Positions 1-7,612 of a stretch of 22,017 bases of DNA are shown here, piece by piece. This DNA comes from Thermoplasmata archaeon. Its GTDB lineage: Archaea; Thermoplasmatota; Thermoplasmata; Lutacidiplasmatales; UBA184. The notes beneath the pieces are model-generated. The model saw nothing but the letters and a program-made list of their open reading frames with translations. It was not told where the DNA came from and did not search any database. The stretch lies in NCBI GenBank assembly GCA_030046135.1, contig JASIEC010000087.1, forward strand, positions 1 through 22,017, written 5' to 3'. The first letter of the stretch is position 1, and each line of letters begins with the position of its first letter. A program made the position numbers and the translations under genes.

Positions 1-1977
1 CCCGCCGAACCGTTCCGGCCCTCCCTCCGGACCCTCTCCTTCGACATCGAGAACAGCATCCGCGAGCGCACGATCTTCACGATCTGCGCCGTCTCCGACG
101 GCGGGGGCCGAGACCGACGGGAGTTCCGCCTCGCCGGACCGGACGAGGGGGCGATCCTCCGCGGGTTCGCCGAGGCCGTCGCCGAGGACGACCCCGACAT
201 CCTCACGGGCTACAACATCGGCGGCTACGACCTCCCGCTCCTCGCCGAGCGGGCGGAGCGCCTCGGCTTGCGCGGGCTCGCGCTCGGGCGGGAGCGCGCC
301 GACGCTCGGGCGATGGGCGACCGAGTCTGGAAGGTCTCGGGCCGGATCGTCGCCGACGCCTGGTGGAGCGCCCGGCAGGAGCTCCACCCGAAGCAGGAGA
401 GCCTCCAGTACGTCGCCCGGACGCTCCTCGGGGACTCGAAGCTCGATGTCGATCGCCGGGACATCGACCGCGAGTGGGCGAAGGACTCCCAGCGCGTCAT
501 CGAGTACTGTCTCCACGACGCCGATCTCGCGCTGAGGATCCTCGAGCGGCTGCGGGTGATGGACAAGGCGGCCGACCTGGCGACGGTCGCGCATCTCCCT
601 CTCGAGGAAGGCCTCAACGGGCGCACCTCCCAGTTCATCGACGCGATGCTGATCCCTCGCGCGGACGCGCGCGGGGTCGGCGTCCCGATGAACCACTACG
701 CCGGCCGCGAGAGCCCGATCGAGGGCGGCTACGTTCACCCGATCCGACCGGGGCTCTACCGGTGGGTCATCGTCCTCGACGTGAAGTCGATGTACCCGTC
801 GATCATCATCGCGAAGAACCTCTGCTTCACGACCCTCGACCCGGCGGGGACGACGGTCGCCCCCGGCGGGGCGCGGTTCCTCGCCCCGGAGGTGAAGCGG
901 GGCCTCATCCCCGAGATCCTCGGGGAGCTCATGGAGGAGCGCGCCCGGTTCCGGCGGGCCGGACGCGAGGCGACGACCCCCGAGCTCCAGGCGTACTACG
1001 ACGGCCTCCAGGGGGCGGTGAAGGTCCTCATGAACTCGTTCTACGGCGTCCTCGCCTCGAGCTTCTACCGCTTCACCCGCAAGGAGATCGGGGCCGCGAT
1101 CACGGCGTTCGCCCGCCAGGCGATCACCTCCGTCATCGACGAGATCGAGCAGGGCGGCTCGCACGTCGTCTACTCGGACACCGACTCGGTGTTCGTCCAG
1201 TCTCCCGAGGCGTCCCTCGAGGGGGCGAAGCGGTTCGGGGAGGAGCTCGCGAAGCGGTTCAGCCGGGAGGGCGTGACGTTCGAGTTCCAGTCGATCTACG
1301 AGGCGTTCTTCTCCCACGGGGTCAAGAAGCGCTACGTCGGGCGGACGGCCTGGCCGCGCGACGAGCTCGTGGTGCGGGGCTACGAGACACGCCGAACCGA
1401 TGCGTTCGACTTCCAATCCGACGCGCTGCTCGAGGTGTTCGACCTCGTGCTGCGCGGGGACACCGAGACGGCGGTCCGCCGGTCCCGGGAGCTCGTCCAG
1501 GCGGTCCGCGGACGCACCGTCCCCGTCGAGCAGCTCGTGATCGCCCGCACGGTGCGGGAGGAGAGCCAGTACAACGAGTCGACCCGCGACGCCCTGCCGT
1601 TCCTCCGGGTCTACCGCCAGCTGAAGGCGGAGGGGTACGACGTGATCCCCGGGATGCGGGTCGCCTGGATCGTCACCGACTCGGGGACGAGCCCCCAGGC
1701 GGTCGAGCCGTGGATCGAGGGTCGCAAGTTCTCGAAGGAGCCGGACTGGGAGTACTACGCCGGTCGCGTCGCACAGACCCTCGCGAGGGTGACGGAGGTG
1801 TTCGACTGGGATGCGGCGGCGCTCCTCCGCGGGAGCCACCAGCGCCGCCTCGCCCCCGAGGAGGCGGCGCCCCCCGGTGGCCCGGAGCCGCCCGCCACCC
1901 TCGACACGCCGGTCGGCGACCTCGGCCGGGGTCCCCGCAAGCGGGCGGCGAACCGGACGCTGAGCCAGTACGAGTGA
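1..1977 (+). CDS. polB: Family-B DNA polymerase, 5' end missing
   Basis: Replicative or repair DNA polymerase of family B with 3'-5' proofreading. The frame is open from base 1, so the N-terminal domain lies outside the window; 658 codons are visible. Window residues show Exo I (FDIE, D15/E17), Exo II (YN at 71-72 with YD at 76-77), Exo III (YCLHD, 169-173), Pol A (DVKSMYPSII from D260), Pol B (KVLMNSFYG, 341-349), Pol C (YSDTDS, 391-396) and a KKRY motif after it. All acidic catalytic residues of both active sites are present, so exonuclease and polymerase should both work. The last residues, NRTLSQYE, look like a degenerate PCNA-interacting peptide. The uracil-sensing N-terminal region cannot be judged. 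It ends 24 bases before the convergent transporter gene. The family call is firm; which archaeal PolB paralogue it is remains open. Confidence 0.97.
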   Translation, partial: PAEPFRPSLRTLSFDIENSIRERTIFTICAVSDGGGRDRREFRLAGPDEGAILRGFAEAVAEDDPDILTGYNIGGYDLPLLAERAERLGLRGLALGRERADARAMGDRVWKVSGRIVADAWWSARQELHPKQESLQYVARTLLGDSKLDVDRRDIDREWAKDSQRVIEYCLHDADLALRILERLRVMDKAADLATVAHLPLEEGLNGRTSQFIDAMLIPRADARGVGVPMNHYAGRESPIEGGYVHPIRPGLYRWVIVLDVKSMYPSIIIAKNLCFTTLDPAGTTVAPGGARFLAPEVKRGLIPEILGELMEERARFRRAGREATTPELQAYYDGLQGAVKVLMNSFYGVLASSFYRFTRKEIGAAITAFARQAITSVIDEIEQGGSHVVYSDTDSVFVQSPEASLEGAKRFGEELAKRFSREGVTFEFQSIYEAFFSHGVKKRYVGRTAWPRDELVVRGYETRRTDAFDFQSDALLEVFDLVLRGDTETAVRRSRELVQAVRGRTVPVEQLVIARTVREESQYNESTRDALPFLRVYRQLKAEGYDVIPGMRVAWIVTDSGTSPQAVEPWIEGRKFSKEPDWEYYAGRVAQTLARVTEVFDWDAAALLRGSHQRRLAPEEAAPPGGPEPPATLDTPVGDLGRGPRKRAANRTLSQYE

Positions 1978-2001
1978 TCGTCCCCGGCGTCCGCTCGCCC
2001 G

Positions 2002-2985
2002 CTAGGTCGGTCGGGCGGGCGGAGCAGGAGGTGAGGCCGCACGCTCCGACCGGAGCGCGACGAGACCCCCGGCGACGGCCACGGGGATTCCGAGGAGGGC
2101 GATCCAGGGGAGACGGACGTCGAGGAACACCGCCGACAGTAGGAGGGTGAAGACGGGGATGGCGGTCATCAGCATCGGCGGCAGCGAGAGGCCGGAGATC
2201 GCGATCGCGCGGAAGTACAGCGACGGGCCCAGGAAGAAGCAGGAGATCCCCGTCACGGCCAGGAGGAACAAGGGCCACGGTCCGATCGAGGCGACCCCGG
2301 CTAGGCCCCCCGGGGCGAACGAGGCGACCGCGAGCAGCCCGATCGCCGACACGGCGAACGAGAACCCCGCCACCGAGTCCGGCGGCGTCGAGGTGGACGC
2401 CCGCGCGGAGAGGACGAAGTAGAGCGCGATCGTGGCGGGCAGGGCCGCCACGACGATCCACCCGATCCGGGGGATCGCCTCCGGCCGCCCTCCGCCCGCG
2501 ATCGCGAGCGACCCTCCCGCGACCGACAGCGCGAGGCCGAGGGCGAACAGAGGAGAGGCGACCTGCGCGCGTCGCTCCGAGAACCACACCGCCGCGACGA
2601 TCGGGGTCGCCACGACATCCCCGAGCAGCGAGAGGAGCGAGGCGTCGACCGGCCCGAGCAGGAACGTCGCGGCGAGCGCGGAGACCTGCATGCCGACGAG
2701 CAGCCCGACCCGGAGATACGCCCCGCTCGAGAGCGCCTGCCGGAGGAGAGGGCGACCGATCCCGCGGCCGAACGCCCACGCGACGTACGCCGCGCCGCCG
2801 ATCGCGGACGGATAGACGAGGATCGCCGAGGCGTGCGCCGCCGGGCTCGCCGACAGAACCAGCGGATAGTAGACCGCCCACGCGAAGGCCGCCGCGAGCG
2901 AGAGGCCGACCGGACCCGCGGACCCACCGAGCGGACCCGACGCGATCCGCCGGGTCGCCCCCCCCGACGGGGCGCGGTCGCTCAC
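2002..2985 (-). CDS. EamA/DMT-superfamily transporter
   Basis: Integral membrane transporter of the drug/metabolite (EamA, RhaT-like) type; substrate unknown. The 327-residue protein has about ten hydrophobic helices arranged as two similar halves. The first half opens with a stretch containing FAWAVYYPLVL. The second half carries the typical pattern FLGPSLYFRAIAISGLS before the last helices, and a basic tail ends in ARPT. The GTG start overlaps the purM stop codon as GTGA, so it is translationally coupled downstream of purM. Length and helix count fit EamA proteins. The coupling to purine synthesis might suggest a metabolite or nucleobase-related substrate, but nothing in the sequence specifies this. 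Confidence 0.9.
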   Translation of the reverse strand: MSDRAPSGGATRRIASGPLGGSAGPVGLSLAAAFAWAVYYPLVLSASPAAHASAILVYPSAIGGAAYVAWAFGRGIGRPLLRQALSSGAYLRVGLLVGMQVSALAATFLLGPVDASLLSLLGDVVATPIVAAVWFSERRAQVASPLFALGLALSVAGGSLAIAGGGRPEAIPRIGWIVVAALPATIALYFVLSARASTSTPPDSVAGFSFAVSAIGLLAVASFAPGGLAGVASIGPWPLFLLAVTGISCFFLGPSLYFRAIAISGLSLPPMLMTAIPVFTLLLSAVFLDVRLPWIALLGIPVAVAGGLVALRSERAASPPAPPARPT

Positions 2986-4043
2986 GCGTACCCTTCGTAC
3001 CGAAGCCCGAGCTGAGGCAGGTCAACGCCTCGCCCATGCTGCACGGTGCCGATCTCACGGGCATCGCGGACCCCGGCGCCACGGAGCCGGTGGAGCGCGG
3101 CCGGGACGGCCGCTCCGCCGACGATCACCGCGAACCCGATCCCCATGTTGAACGTCTGGTACATCTCTCGCTCGGAGACGCCCCCGGTCGCTTGGATCCA
3201 GCACTCCAGCCCGGAGGCCGCGGGCCAGCGGTCGAGGACGAACCTCACGTTCGGGTTGAGGCGTGGGAGGTTCCGGACTCCTCCGCCCGAGAGGTGAGCG
3301 AAGCCGTGCGTCGAGGGGAGGGAGGCGAGCGCCTCCGAGATCGGCGAGTACGTCCGAGTCGGGCGAAGGAGCTCCTCGCCCACCGGTCGACGCGCTCCCT
3401 TCCTCGGTTTCCGTGGATCGATCCCGGCCTCCCGAAGGACCTGCCTCACGAGCGTGAAGCCGTTCGCGTGGAGGCCCGTGGAAGGCACGCCGAGGATCCT
3501 GTCCCCCGGGACGATCCGGTCGCCGAGCACGGGGGTGCGACCCCGAGGAAAGAACCCGAACGCGGTTGCTCCGAGGTCGATCCCCGCGACGACGTCGGGG
3601 ACGACCGCGGTTTCGCCGCCGAGAAGAGAGCAGCCGGCGCGGGCCAGGCCCCGACGGATCCCGCGACCGATCGAGCGGAACGTTCGGTCGTCCGGTCGGC
3701 CGCAGAGGACGGTGTCCACGATCGCGGCCGGACGGGCCCCGACAGAGGCAAGATCGTTGACGTTGATCGCGACGAGATCTTCCCCCACTTCTTCCCATCG
3801 GTCCAACGTCGCCGCGAGGAGGACCTTCGTTCCGACGGTATCGGTCGTGAGGGCGAGCGTCTCGCGTCCGATCCGGAGCAGCCCCGCGAAGTGCCCGGGA
3901 GTCCGGATCGGGCGCCCGTGCGACGTCGGGGCCCGGTACGCGGCAGCGCTCACGAGCGACGCGACCGCGCGGGCGACGGCCGACCGGTCGACCCCGCTCG
4001 CCGCGTAGGTGGCCTCGACCCGGCGGCGCGATGGACGGGGCAC
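2982..4043 (-). CDS. purM: Phosphoribosylformylglycinamidine cyclo-ligase (AIR synthetase)
   Basis: Catalyses the ATP-dependent closure of FGAM to aminoimidazole ribonucleotide in cytoplasmic purine synthesis. The protein has the PurM series: YAASGVD near the N terminus, TDTVGTK, a DLVAINVNDLASVGARP stretch, LGGETAVVPD, STGLHANGFTLVR, HLSGGG and EMYQTFNMGIGF near the end. The frame stays open far upstream because it is antisense to pyrC, so the start must be chosen. GTG at 4043 gives 353 residues, lies just outside the first conserved segment and leaves an 84-base divergent gap to pyrC; I see no good in-frame alternative. The gene is followed by the EamA transporter with a GTGA overlap. The N-terminal part reads like the archaeal form of PurM rather than the bacterial form. 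Confidence 0.95.
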   Translation of the reverse strand: MPRPSRRRVEATYAASGVDRSAVARAVASLVSAAAYRAPTSHGRPIRTPGHFAGLLRIGRETLALTTDTVGTKVLLAATLDRWEEVGEDLVAINVNDLASVGARPAAIVDTVLCGRPDDRTFRSIGRGIRRGLARAGCSLLGGETAVVPDVVAGIDLGATAFGFFPRGRTPVLGDRIVPGDRILGVPSTGLHANGFTLVRQVLREAGIDPRKPRKGARRPVGEELLRPTRTYSPISEALASLPSTHGFAHLSGGGVRNLPRLNPNVRFVLDRWPAASGLECWIQATGGVSEREMYQTFNMGIGFAVIVGGAAVPAALHRLRGAGVRDAREIGTVQHGRGVDLPQLGLRYEGYA

Positions 4044-4094
4044 ATCGCGTCGAGGGCTCTCCCGAGAAAACCCCTTCCCCCGAGCCGGTCGCCG

Positions 4095-4104
4095 GCCTCT
4101 TACC
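4095..4104 (+). promoter_or_regulatory. Weak TATA-like element before pyrC
   Basis: The only relatively AT-containing run in the second half of the 84-base purM/pyrC divergent gap is TCTTAC, centred about 27 bases before the pyrC ATG. That spacing is expected for a leaderless archaeal transcript. A separate run, GAGAAAACC around 4065-4072, lies about 25 bases from the purM start on the other strand and could serve it. Both are weak matches. Confidence 0.25.
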
Positions 4105-4127
4105 CCGGGGTCGTCTCGGCGCCGACG

Positions 4128-5486
4128 ATGGCACCCCCCGTCCGCCGACAGCCGGACCGCGACCGTTTCGGGGCGCGCGAAGCTCCGGCGCAGATCGTCG
4201 CGGGCCGGGCGCTCGTCGCGGGCCGGCTCCAGCCGGTCGAGATCGCCCTCGGGTCCGAGGGTGAGATCCTCTCGCTCCGACGGACTCAGCCCCCGGGACC
4301 CCGTCACGACGTCGGGGAGTCGGTCATCGTGCCGGCGGCGACGGATCTGCACGTTCACCTGCGCGAACCGGGCCGGCCGGACGCCGGCGAGTCGATGGCG
4401 ACGGGGACGGTGAGCGCGGCGCTCGGGGGCGTGGGGCTCGTCGCGGAGATGCCGAACACCGAGCCCCCGGTGACGTCGGTGGAGCGCCTCGAAGAGAAGG
4501 AGGCGAGGGTCCGCGGACGGGCTGCGGTCGACGTGCTCCTCTACGCGCTCGCGGGACGAGGGTCGGCCCGGGCTCTCGCGCTCCGGGCCGGCGGGTTCAA
4601 GATCTACCTCAGCCCGTCGGCCCCGGTCGACGAGGTCCCGTCCGCGGAGGAGCTCCCGCGATGGCTCGAGGAGCTCGCCAGGACCGATCTCCCGGTCGCG
4701 GTCCACGCCGAGGAGCCCTCGCACTTCCGCGGGGTCGCGCCCCCGAAGGATCCGATCGACTGGGGGCGGGCCCGGCCCCCGTCCGCCGAGGCCGCCGCGA
4801 TCGAACGGCTCGCCCGGCGACCGGACCGCCTCCGCCTGCACGTCGCCCACGTGACCACGCGAGCGGCGGTCTCGAGGCTCCGCGCCCTGGGAGCTTCGTT
4901 CGAGGTGACTCCGCACCATCTCCTTCTCTCCGACCGCTCGGGGCCCGATGCCCGGTTCAAGGTCAACCCTCCGCTTCGGCCTGAGGCCGAGCGGGCCGCT
5001 CTGTGGACGGCGTTCGCCGCGGGCGAGGTTCCCGCGCTCGCGAGCGACCACGCCCCGCACACGCTCTCCGCGAAGTCGGCCGAGTTCGCCCGCGCGCCGA
5101 GCGGGATGCCCGGCGTGGAGACGATGCTCCCGCTCCTGTTGGAGCGCGTGCGACGCGGCGACCTCTCGCTCGGGACGCTCCTCAGCGCCGCGTGCGATCG
5201 TCCGGCCCGGTGGCTCGGCCAGCCCGTGGGAAGGCTCGCCCCCGGCCACCGAGGCAACTTCCTCGTCATCGACTTCCGGCGGCGCGAGACGCTCTCCGCC
5301 GACCGGCTCTCGAGCGCCTGCGGGTGGACCGCCTTCGAGGGGTGGGACGCCATCCGTCCGGTCGAGCACTGGCGCGACGGCGTGAGGATCGTCGCGGACG
5401 GCGAGTACGTCGGTCGGCCCGAGGGACGGGTGGTCCGACCCGAGTTCGCCCCCGGGGCGGTCTCTCCGCCGATCAGACCGCTCTAG
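4128..5486 (+). CDS. pyrC: Dihydroorotase
   Basis: Metal-dependent cyclic amidohydrolase that converts carbamoyl-aspartate to dihydroorotate in pyrimidine synthesis. The protein has 452 residues. The full active site is visible: HVH (H75/H77) followed by LREPG, asparagine in MPNTEPP (N110), the lysine usually carboxylated in GGFKIYLS (K158), histidines in AVHAEE (H193) and HVAHVTT (H238/H241), VNPPLR (substrate binding) and SDHAPHT (D307). This pattern fits a catalytically active class I dihydroorotase rather than an inactive homologue; allantoinase is the main alternative. The start is the first in-frame ATG, and the region before the HxH motif is about 10-15 residues longer than usual. It is divergent from purM, so purine and pyrimidine genes share a control region. 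It ends 24 bases from the convergent DedA gene. Confidence 0.95.
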   Translation: MAPPVRRQPDRDRFGAREAPAQIVAGRALVAGRLQPVEIALGSEGEILSLRRTQPPGPRHDVGESVIVPAATDLHVHLREPGRPDAGESMATGTVSAALGGVGLVAEMPNTEPPVTSVERLEEKEARVRGRAAVDVLLYALAGRGSARALALRAGGFKIYLSPSAPVDEVPSAEELPRWLEELARTDLPVAVHAEEPSHFRGVAPPKDPIDWGRARPPSAEAAAIERLARRPDRLRLHVAHVTTRAAVSRLRALGASFEVTPHHLLLSDRSGPDARFKVNPPLRPEAERAALWTAFAAGEVPALASDHAPHTLSAKSAEFARAPSGMPGVETMLPLLLERVRRGDLSLGTLLSAACDRPARWLGQPVGRLAPGHRGNFLVIDFRRRETLSADRLSSACGWTAFEGWDAIRPVEHWRDGVRIVADGEYVGRPEGRVVRPEFAPGAVSPPIRPL

Positions 5487-5510
5487 CCCCGACCGCTCCC
5501 CACCCGCCGG

Positions 5511-6215
5511 TCAGGGCCGGGCGCCGGGAGCGCTGCCGGAGGTGACCGGGGGCGCGGTGCCTCCGACCGCCCGAGACGGACGTCGGGGCGGCCAACCCGG
5601 CGTCACCGCCCCCATCGCGAGCAGCACGACGTAGATCACGCCGGCGACCACGAGCGCAACGATCGCGTAGTTGAACGGCTGGAGATCGGCGGAGATCGTG
5701 GCCCAGTGGTCCCCGAGGACGATCCCCGCCCAGACCCAGGCGACCACGAACGGGGCGGTCCCGAGGAGGGTGTAGAGGCCGAACCGTACCGGGCTCATGC
5801 TCGCCGCTCCCGCCGGATAGCTGATGTAACTGCGGACCCCGGGGATCAGCCGAGCGAGCGCGACGGTCACCTCTCCACGTCGGGCGAAGAACCGGTCCAT
5901 CCTCGCGAGGTGTCGTTCCTCGAGGCGGAGCCGCCCGAAGCCGAGACCGAGGATCCGGTGGCGCCACCACCGGCCCACGGCGTACGCGGCGTACGAGCCC
6001 ACGAGGGCCCCCGAGATGGCGACGGCGAGCGTTCCGTCGAGAGGGAACACCCGCTCGGCCACGAGGAACCCCGAGAACGGGAGGATCACCTCGCTCGGGA
6101 TCGGAGGGATCCCGAAGCTCTCGACGACCATGAGAGCGAGAAGCCCCGGCAGGCCGAGCGTCGAGAGGATCGTCGTGATGACGTTGACGACCTCCTGCAC
6201 GAGGGAGAGCGGCAC
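5511..6215 (-). CDS. DedA-family membrane protein (SNARE-associated/VTT domain)
   Basis: Polytopic membrane protein of 234 residues. It shows the DedA signature: the FGIPPIPSEVILP re-entrant region (32-46), GSYAAYAVGRWWR (73-85), a basic linker, FFARRGE (109-115), and the R-x3-P-x2-R motif RLIPGVRSYISYPAG (122-136). Further helices follow, then a Pro-rich tail from about 204. In bacteria some DedA proteins are implicated in polyprenyl-phosphate recycling or lipid scrambling and in proton-motive-force-dependent fitness; the archaeal role is inferred only. The GTG start is 15 bases downstream of the CGGC protein gene, in one operon with it and the hairpin protein at 6520-7140. No promoter is visible between them. 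Confidence 0.93.
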   Translation of the reverse strand: MPLSLVQEVVNVITTILSTLGLPGLLALMVVESFGIPPIPSEVILPFSGFLVAERVFPLDGTLAVAISGALVGSYAAYAVGRWWRHRILGLGFGRLRLEERHLARMDRFFARRGEVTVALARLIPGVRSYISYPAGAASMSPVRFGLYTLLGTAPFVVAWVWAGIVLGDHWATISADLQPFNYAIVALVVAGVIYVVLLAMGAVTPGWPPRRPSRAVGGTAPPVTSGSAPGARP

Positions 6216-6230
6216 GGCGGTCGGACGCAG

Positions 6231-6533
6231 CTAGGCCGCGGCGCCGGGCCCCGTCACGAAACGGAACGGCACCGTGAGGCGAGCGTTCGTCTCCGCCGGG
6301 ATCCCCTCGAACTCGAGCGGGACGGAGCACCCCCCGCAGCTGACGGACCCCCGGCGGCGGCCGAGGGCGATGGAGAGGGGGATGCCGACCTCGATGCGCT
6401 GAGGACGCACGGGGGCCCGATCGACGGCCGCCTTCAGCTCGGCCAGGAGCCGGTCCGCGTCCGCTTCACCGTCGGCCGCGACCCGACCGGCCACGGCGGG
6501 CTCGGAAGCGTCCGACGACTCACGTCGAGTCAT
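6231..6533 (-). CDS. Small soluble protein of unknown function with a CGGC motif
   Basis: I do not recognise this 100-residue protein. It has an acidic, Ala-rich N-terminal helix region (about residues 1-40, containing ADADRLLAELKAAVD), then a strand-rich C-terminal half. In that half RRRGSVSCGGCSVPLEFEGI carries the only two cysteines, spaced C-x2-C, which could bind a metal as a dimer or act as a redox pair. There is no signal peptide or membrane segment, so it is probably cytoplasmic. Its ATG overlaps the end of the upstream hairpin membrane protein gene by 14 bases, and DedA follows after 15 bases, so the three genes form an operon. It may act on the cytoplasmic tail of the hairpin protein, but that is inference from position alone. 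Confidence 0.8.
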   Translation of the reverse strand: MTRRESSDASEPAVAGRVAADGEADADRLLAELKAAVDRAPVRPQRIEVGIPLSIALGRRRGSVSCGGCSVPLEFEGIPAETNARLTVPFRFVTGPGAAA

Positions 6534-7140
6534 CGGAGGAGGGCTCGCCCTCGTCCCCGGAGTCCGTCGACGGCTTCTTGGCCGGGCGCTTCAGGATCTC
6601 CTCGCTGATCTTGTCGAGCTCGGACATCAGCGAGTCGATGTCGGGCTCCGCCTCGGGTCCGGGAGGGGCGGCCGCCGGCATCGTTCCCATCGCCGCGGCG
6701 GGGGGAGCTTCCTCGGCGCCCTCGGCGTACGCCGGGACCCCGGGCTCGGGCTCCGGGCCCGCCTCCGGGGCGGCGCTCGGCGACTCCTGCCACGCGGGGA
6801 CCGCCGCACCGACCCCGACGGCGCCGGCCCCGGCGTCCGCGCCCGGGCCGGCGGGGCCCGTCGGGGCTTCCCACTCGGGCGGGGGCGCAGCGGCGGGGGG
6901 CCGGCGGCGCCGGCGGAGGAGGAGGAGCGCAAGAAGCAGGGCGAGCACGACGACCGCGATCGTCGTCGCCACCGCCCAGACCGGGAACGGGGTCGAGGCG
7001 GCGCACGTCCCGTACGTGCAGTTCGTGGACGCCCGGACCACCCCGGTCTCGGGCGTGAGCCCGGCCGCGACGACGATCGCCAGCATCGCCAGCCCGAGGG
7101 AGAGCGGAACGATGCGACGGCCTCCTCGATCGGTGCTCAT
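6520..7140 (-). CDS. Two-span membrane protein with C-x4-C loop and long acidic tail (paralogue 1)
   Basis: Unrecognised family; 206 residues. A basic N-terminus (DRGGRR) precedes a hydrophobic segment at about 11-28. A loop follows, predicted to face outside, with GLTPETGVV and CTYGTC (C41/C46), then a second span at about 53-75 closed by RRRRR, which places the rest in the cytoplasm. The tail (about 80-206) is Ala/Pro/Gly/Glu-rich and low in complexity, then forms an acidic amphipathic helix (DIDSLMSELDKISEEILKR) and a Ser/Asp-rich end. The first 80 residues match the protein at 9253-9591 closely; the tails do not match. The first hydrophobic segment might instead be a cleaved signal peptide, which would give the same loop orientation. 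It is the first gene of the operon that continues with the CGGC protein and DedA. Confidence 0.88.
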   Translation of the reverse strand: MSTDRGGRRIVPLSLGLAMLAIVVAAGLTPETGVVRASTNCTYGTCAASTPFPVWAVATTIAVVVLALLLALLLLRRRRRPPAAAPPPEWEAPTGPAGPGADAGAGAVGVGAAVPAWQESPSAAPEAGPEPEPGVPAYAEGAEEAPPAAAMGTMPAAAPPGPEAEPDIDSLMSELDKISEEILKRPAKKPSTDSGDEGEPSSDDST

Positions 7141-7183
7141 GGCCCCGGGGTGACCCCACCCCAGCCTTGGATGCAGGTCGCCC

Positions 7184-7190
7184 TATGTAA
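7184..7190 (-). promoter_or_regulatory. TATA-like element for the hairpin/CGGC/DedA operon
   Basis: On the minus strand TTACATA is centred 47 bases before the ATG at 7140. That would put a transcript start near 7162 and leave a leader of about 20 bases containing G-rich sequence (GGGGTGGGG) that could pair with the 16S tail. It is the most AT-rich stretch of this 139-base divergent gap. Confidence 0.35.
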
Positions 7191-7240
7191 GCATGGCGAG
7201 GTCCCCGGCCCGCGGTCCGGGCTCGAGCCGGCGCGCTCGC

Positions 7241-7252
7241 ATACGGTTTTGA
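7241..7252 (+). promoter_or_regulatory. TATA-like element before the three-helix protein
   Basis: ATACGGTTTTGA lies about 28-35 bases upstream of the GTG at 7280 and is the only AT-containing run there. If used, it would give a nearly leaderless transcript. The match is weak. Confidence 0.27.
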
Positions 7253-7279
7253 GCCGGGGCGCCTCTGCCGAGAGAGCCC

Positions 7280-7612
7280 GTGGCCGTTCCGTACCCTGAG
7301 ATCTTCCTCGCGCTGCTCGCCGCCTACCTGTTATACTCCATGTGGGCCCGGCTCGACTCTCGCTATCCGATCGCGATGGCCCTCGGCCTCCTCTTCGTCG
7401 CCGCCCTCGCCGACGGGCTGGGGAAGGCGGCGACCGCGAACGGCTACGCCGAGTACGTCTTTTTCCTGCTCGCCGGGGCGATCGCGCTGCTCGTCGTCGA
7501 CCACCTTCGGTCCGAAACGGAGGAGACCCGGGGCTCCGGCGCCTCAGGTCCGGGGGCGCTCCTCGGCCCGGGGCCGGACCCACCGGCGGACGAGCGGCAG
7601 ACGGCGGCCTAG
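7280..7612 (+). CDS. Small three-helix membrane protein, unknown function
   Basis: Unrecognised protein of 110 residues starting at GTG. Three hydrophobic segments are clear: about 6-23 (EIFLALLAAYLLYSMW), about 32-50 (IAMALGLLFVAALADG) and about 60-78 (YVFFLLAGAIALLVVDH). A short polar tail rich in Gly, Pro and Glu follows (about 80-110). No catalytic motif is seen. It is transcribed alone, between two operons on the other strand. Its last 69 bases overlap the 3' end of the flippase gene in antisense, and in both proteins the overlapped part is a low-complexity tail. The regular hydrophobic pattern and its own upstream AT-containing element argue that it is real. Confidence 0.75.
   Translation: MAVPYPEIFLALLAAYLLYSMWARLDSRYPIAMALGLLFVAALADGLGKAATANGYAEYVFFLLAGAIALLVVDHLRSETEETRGSGASGPGALLGPGPDPPADERQTAA

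Noticed and set aside
3036..4127. Open plus-strand frame extending pyrC upstream by 364 codons
   Set aside because: It is antisense to purM, has no dihydroorotase-like content, and the ATG at 4128 sits where the family normally begins.
4044..5369. Open minus-strand frame extending purM upstream
   Set aside because: It lies antisense to pyrC and has no PurM features before the GTG at 4043.
6660..6900. Low-complexity GC-rich tract that might be a DNA repeat
   Set aside because: It is the Ala/Pro/Gly/Glu-rich tail of the hairpin protein. I see no regular repeat unit at the base level.
7147..7157. GGGGTGACCCC inverted repeat, with a similar GGGGTCACCCC at 20351-20361
   Set aside because: Such short palindromes are expected by chance at this GC content. 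One copy spans the S8e stop codon and there is no common context.
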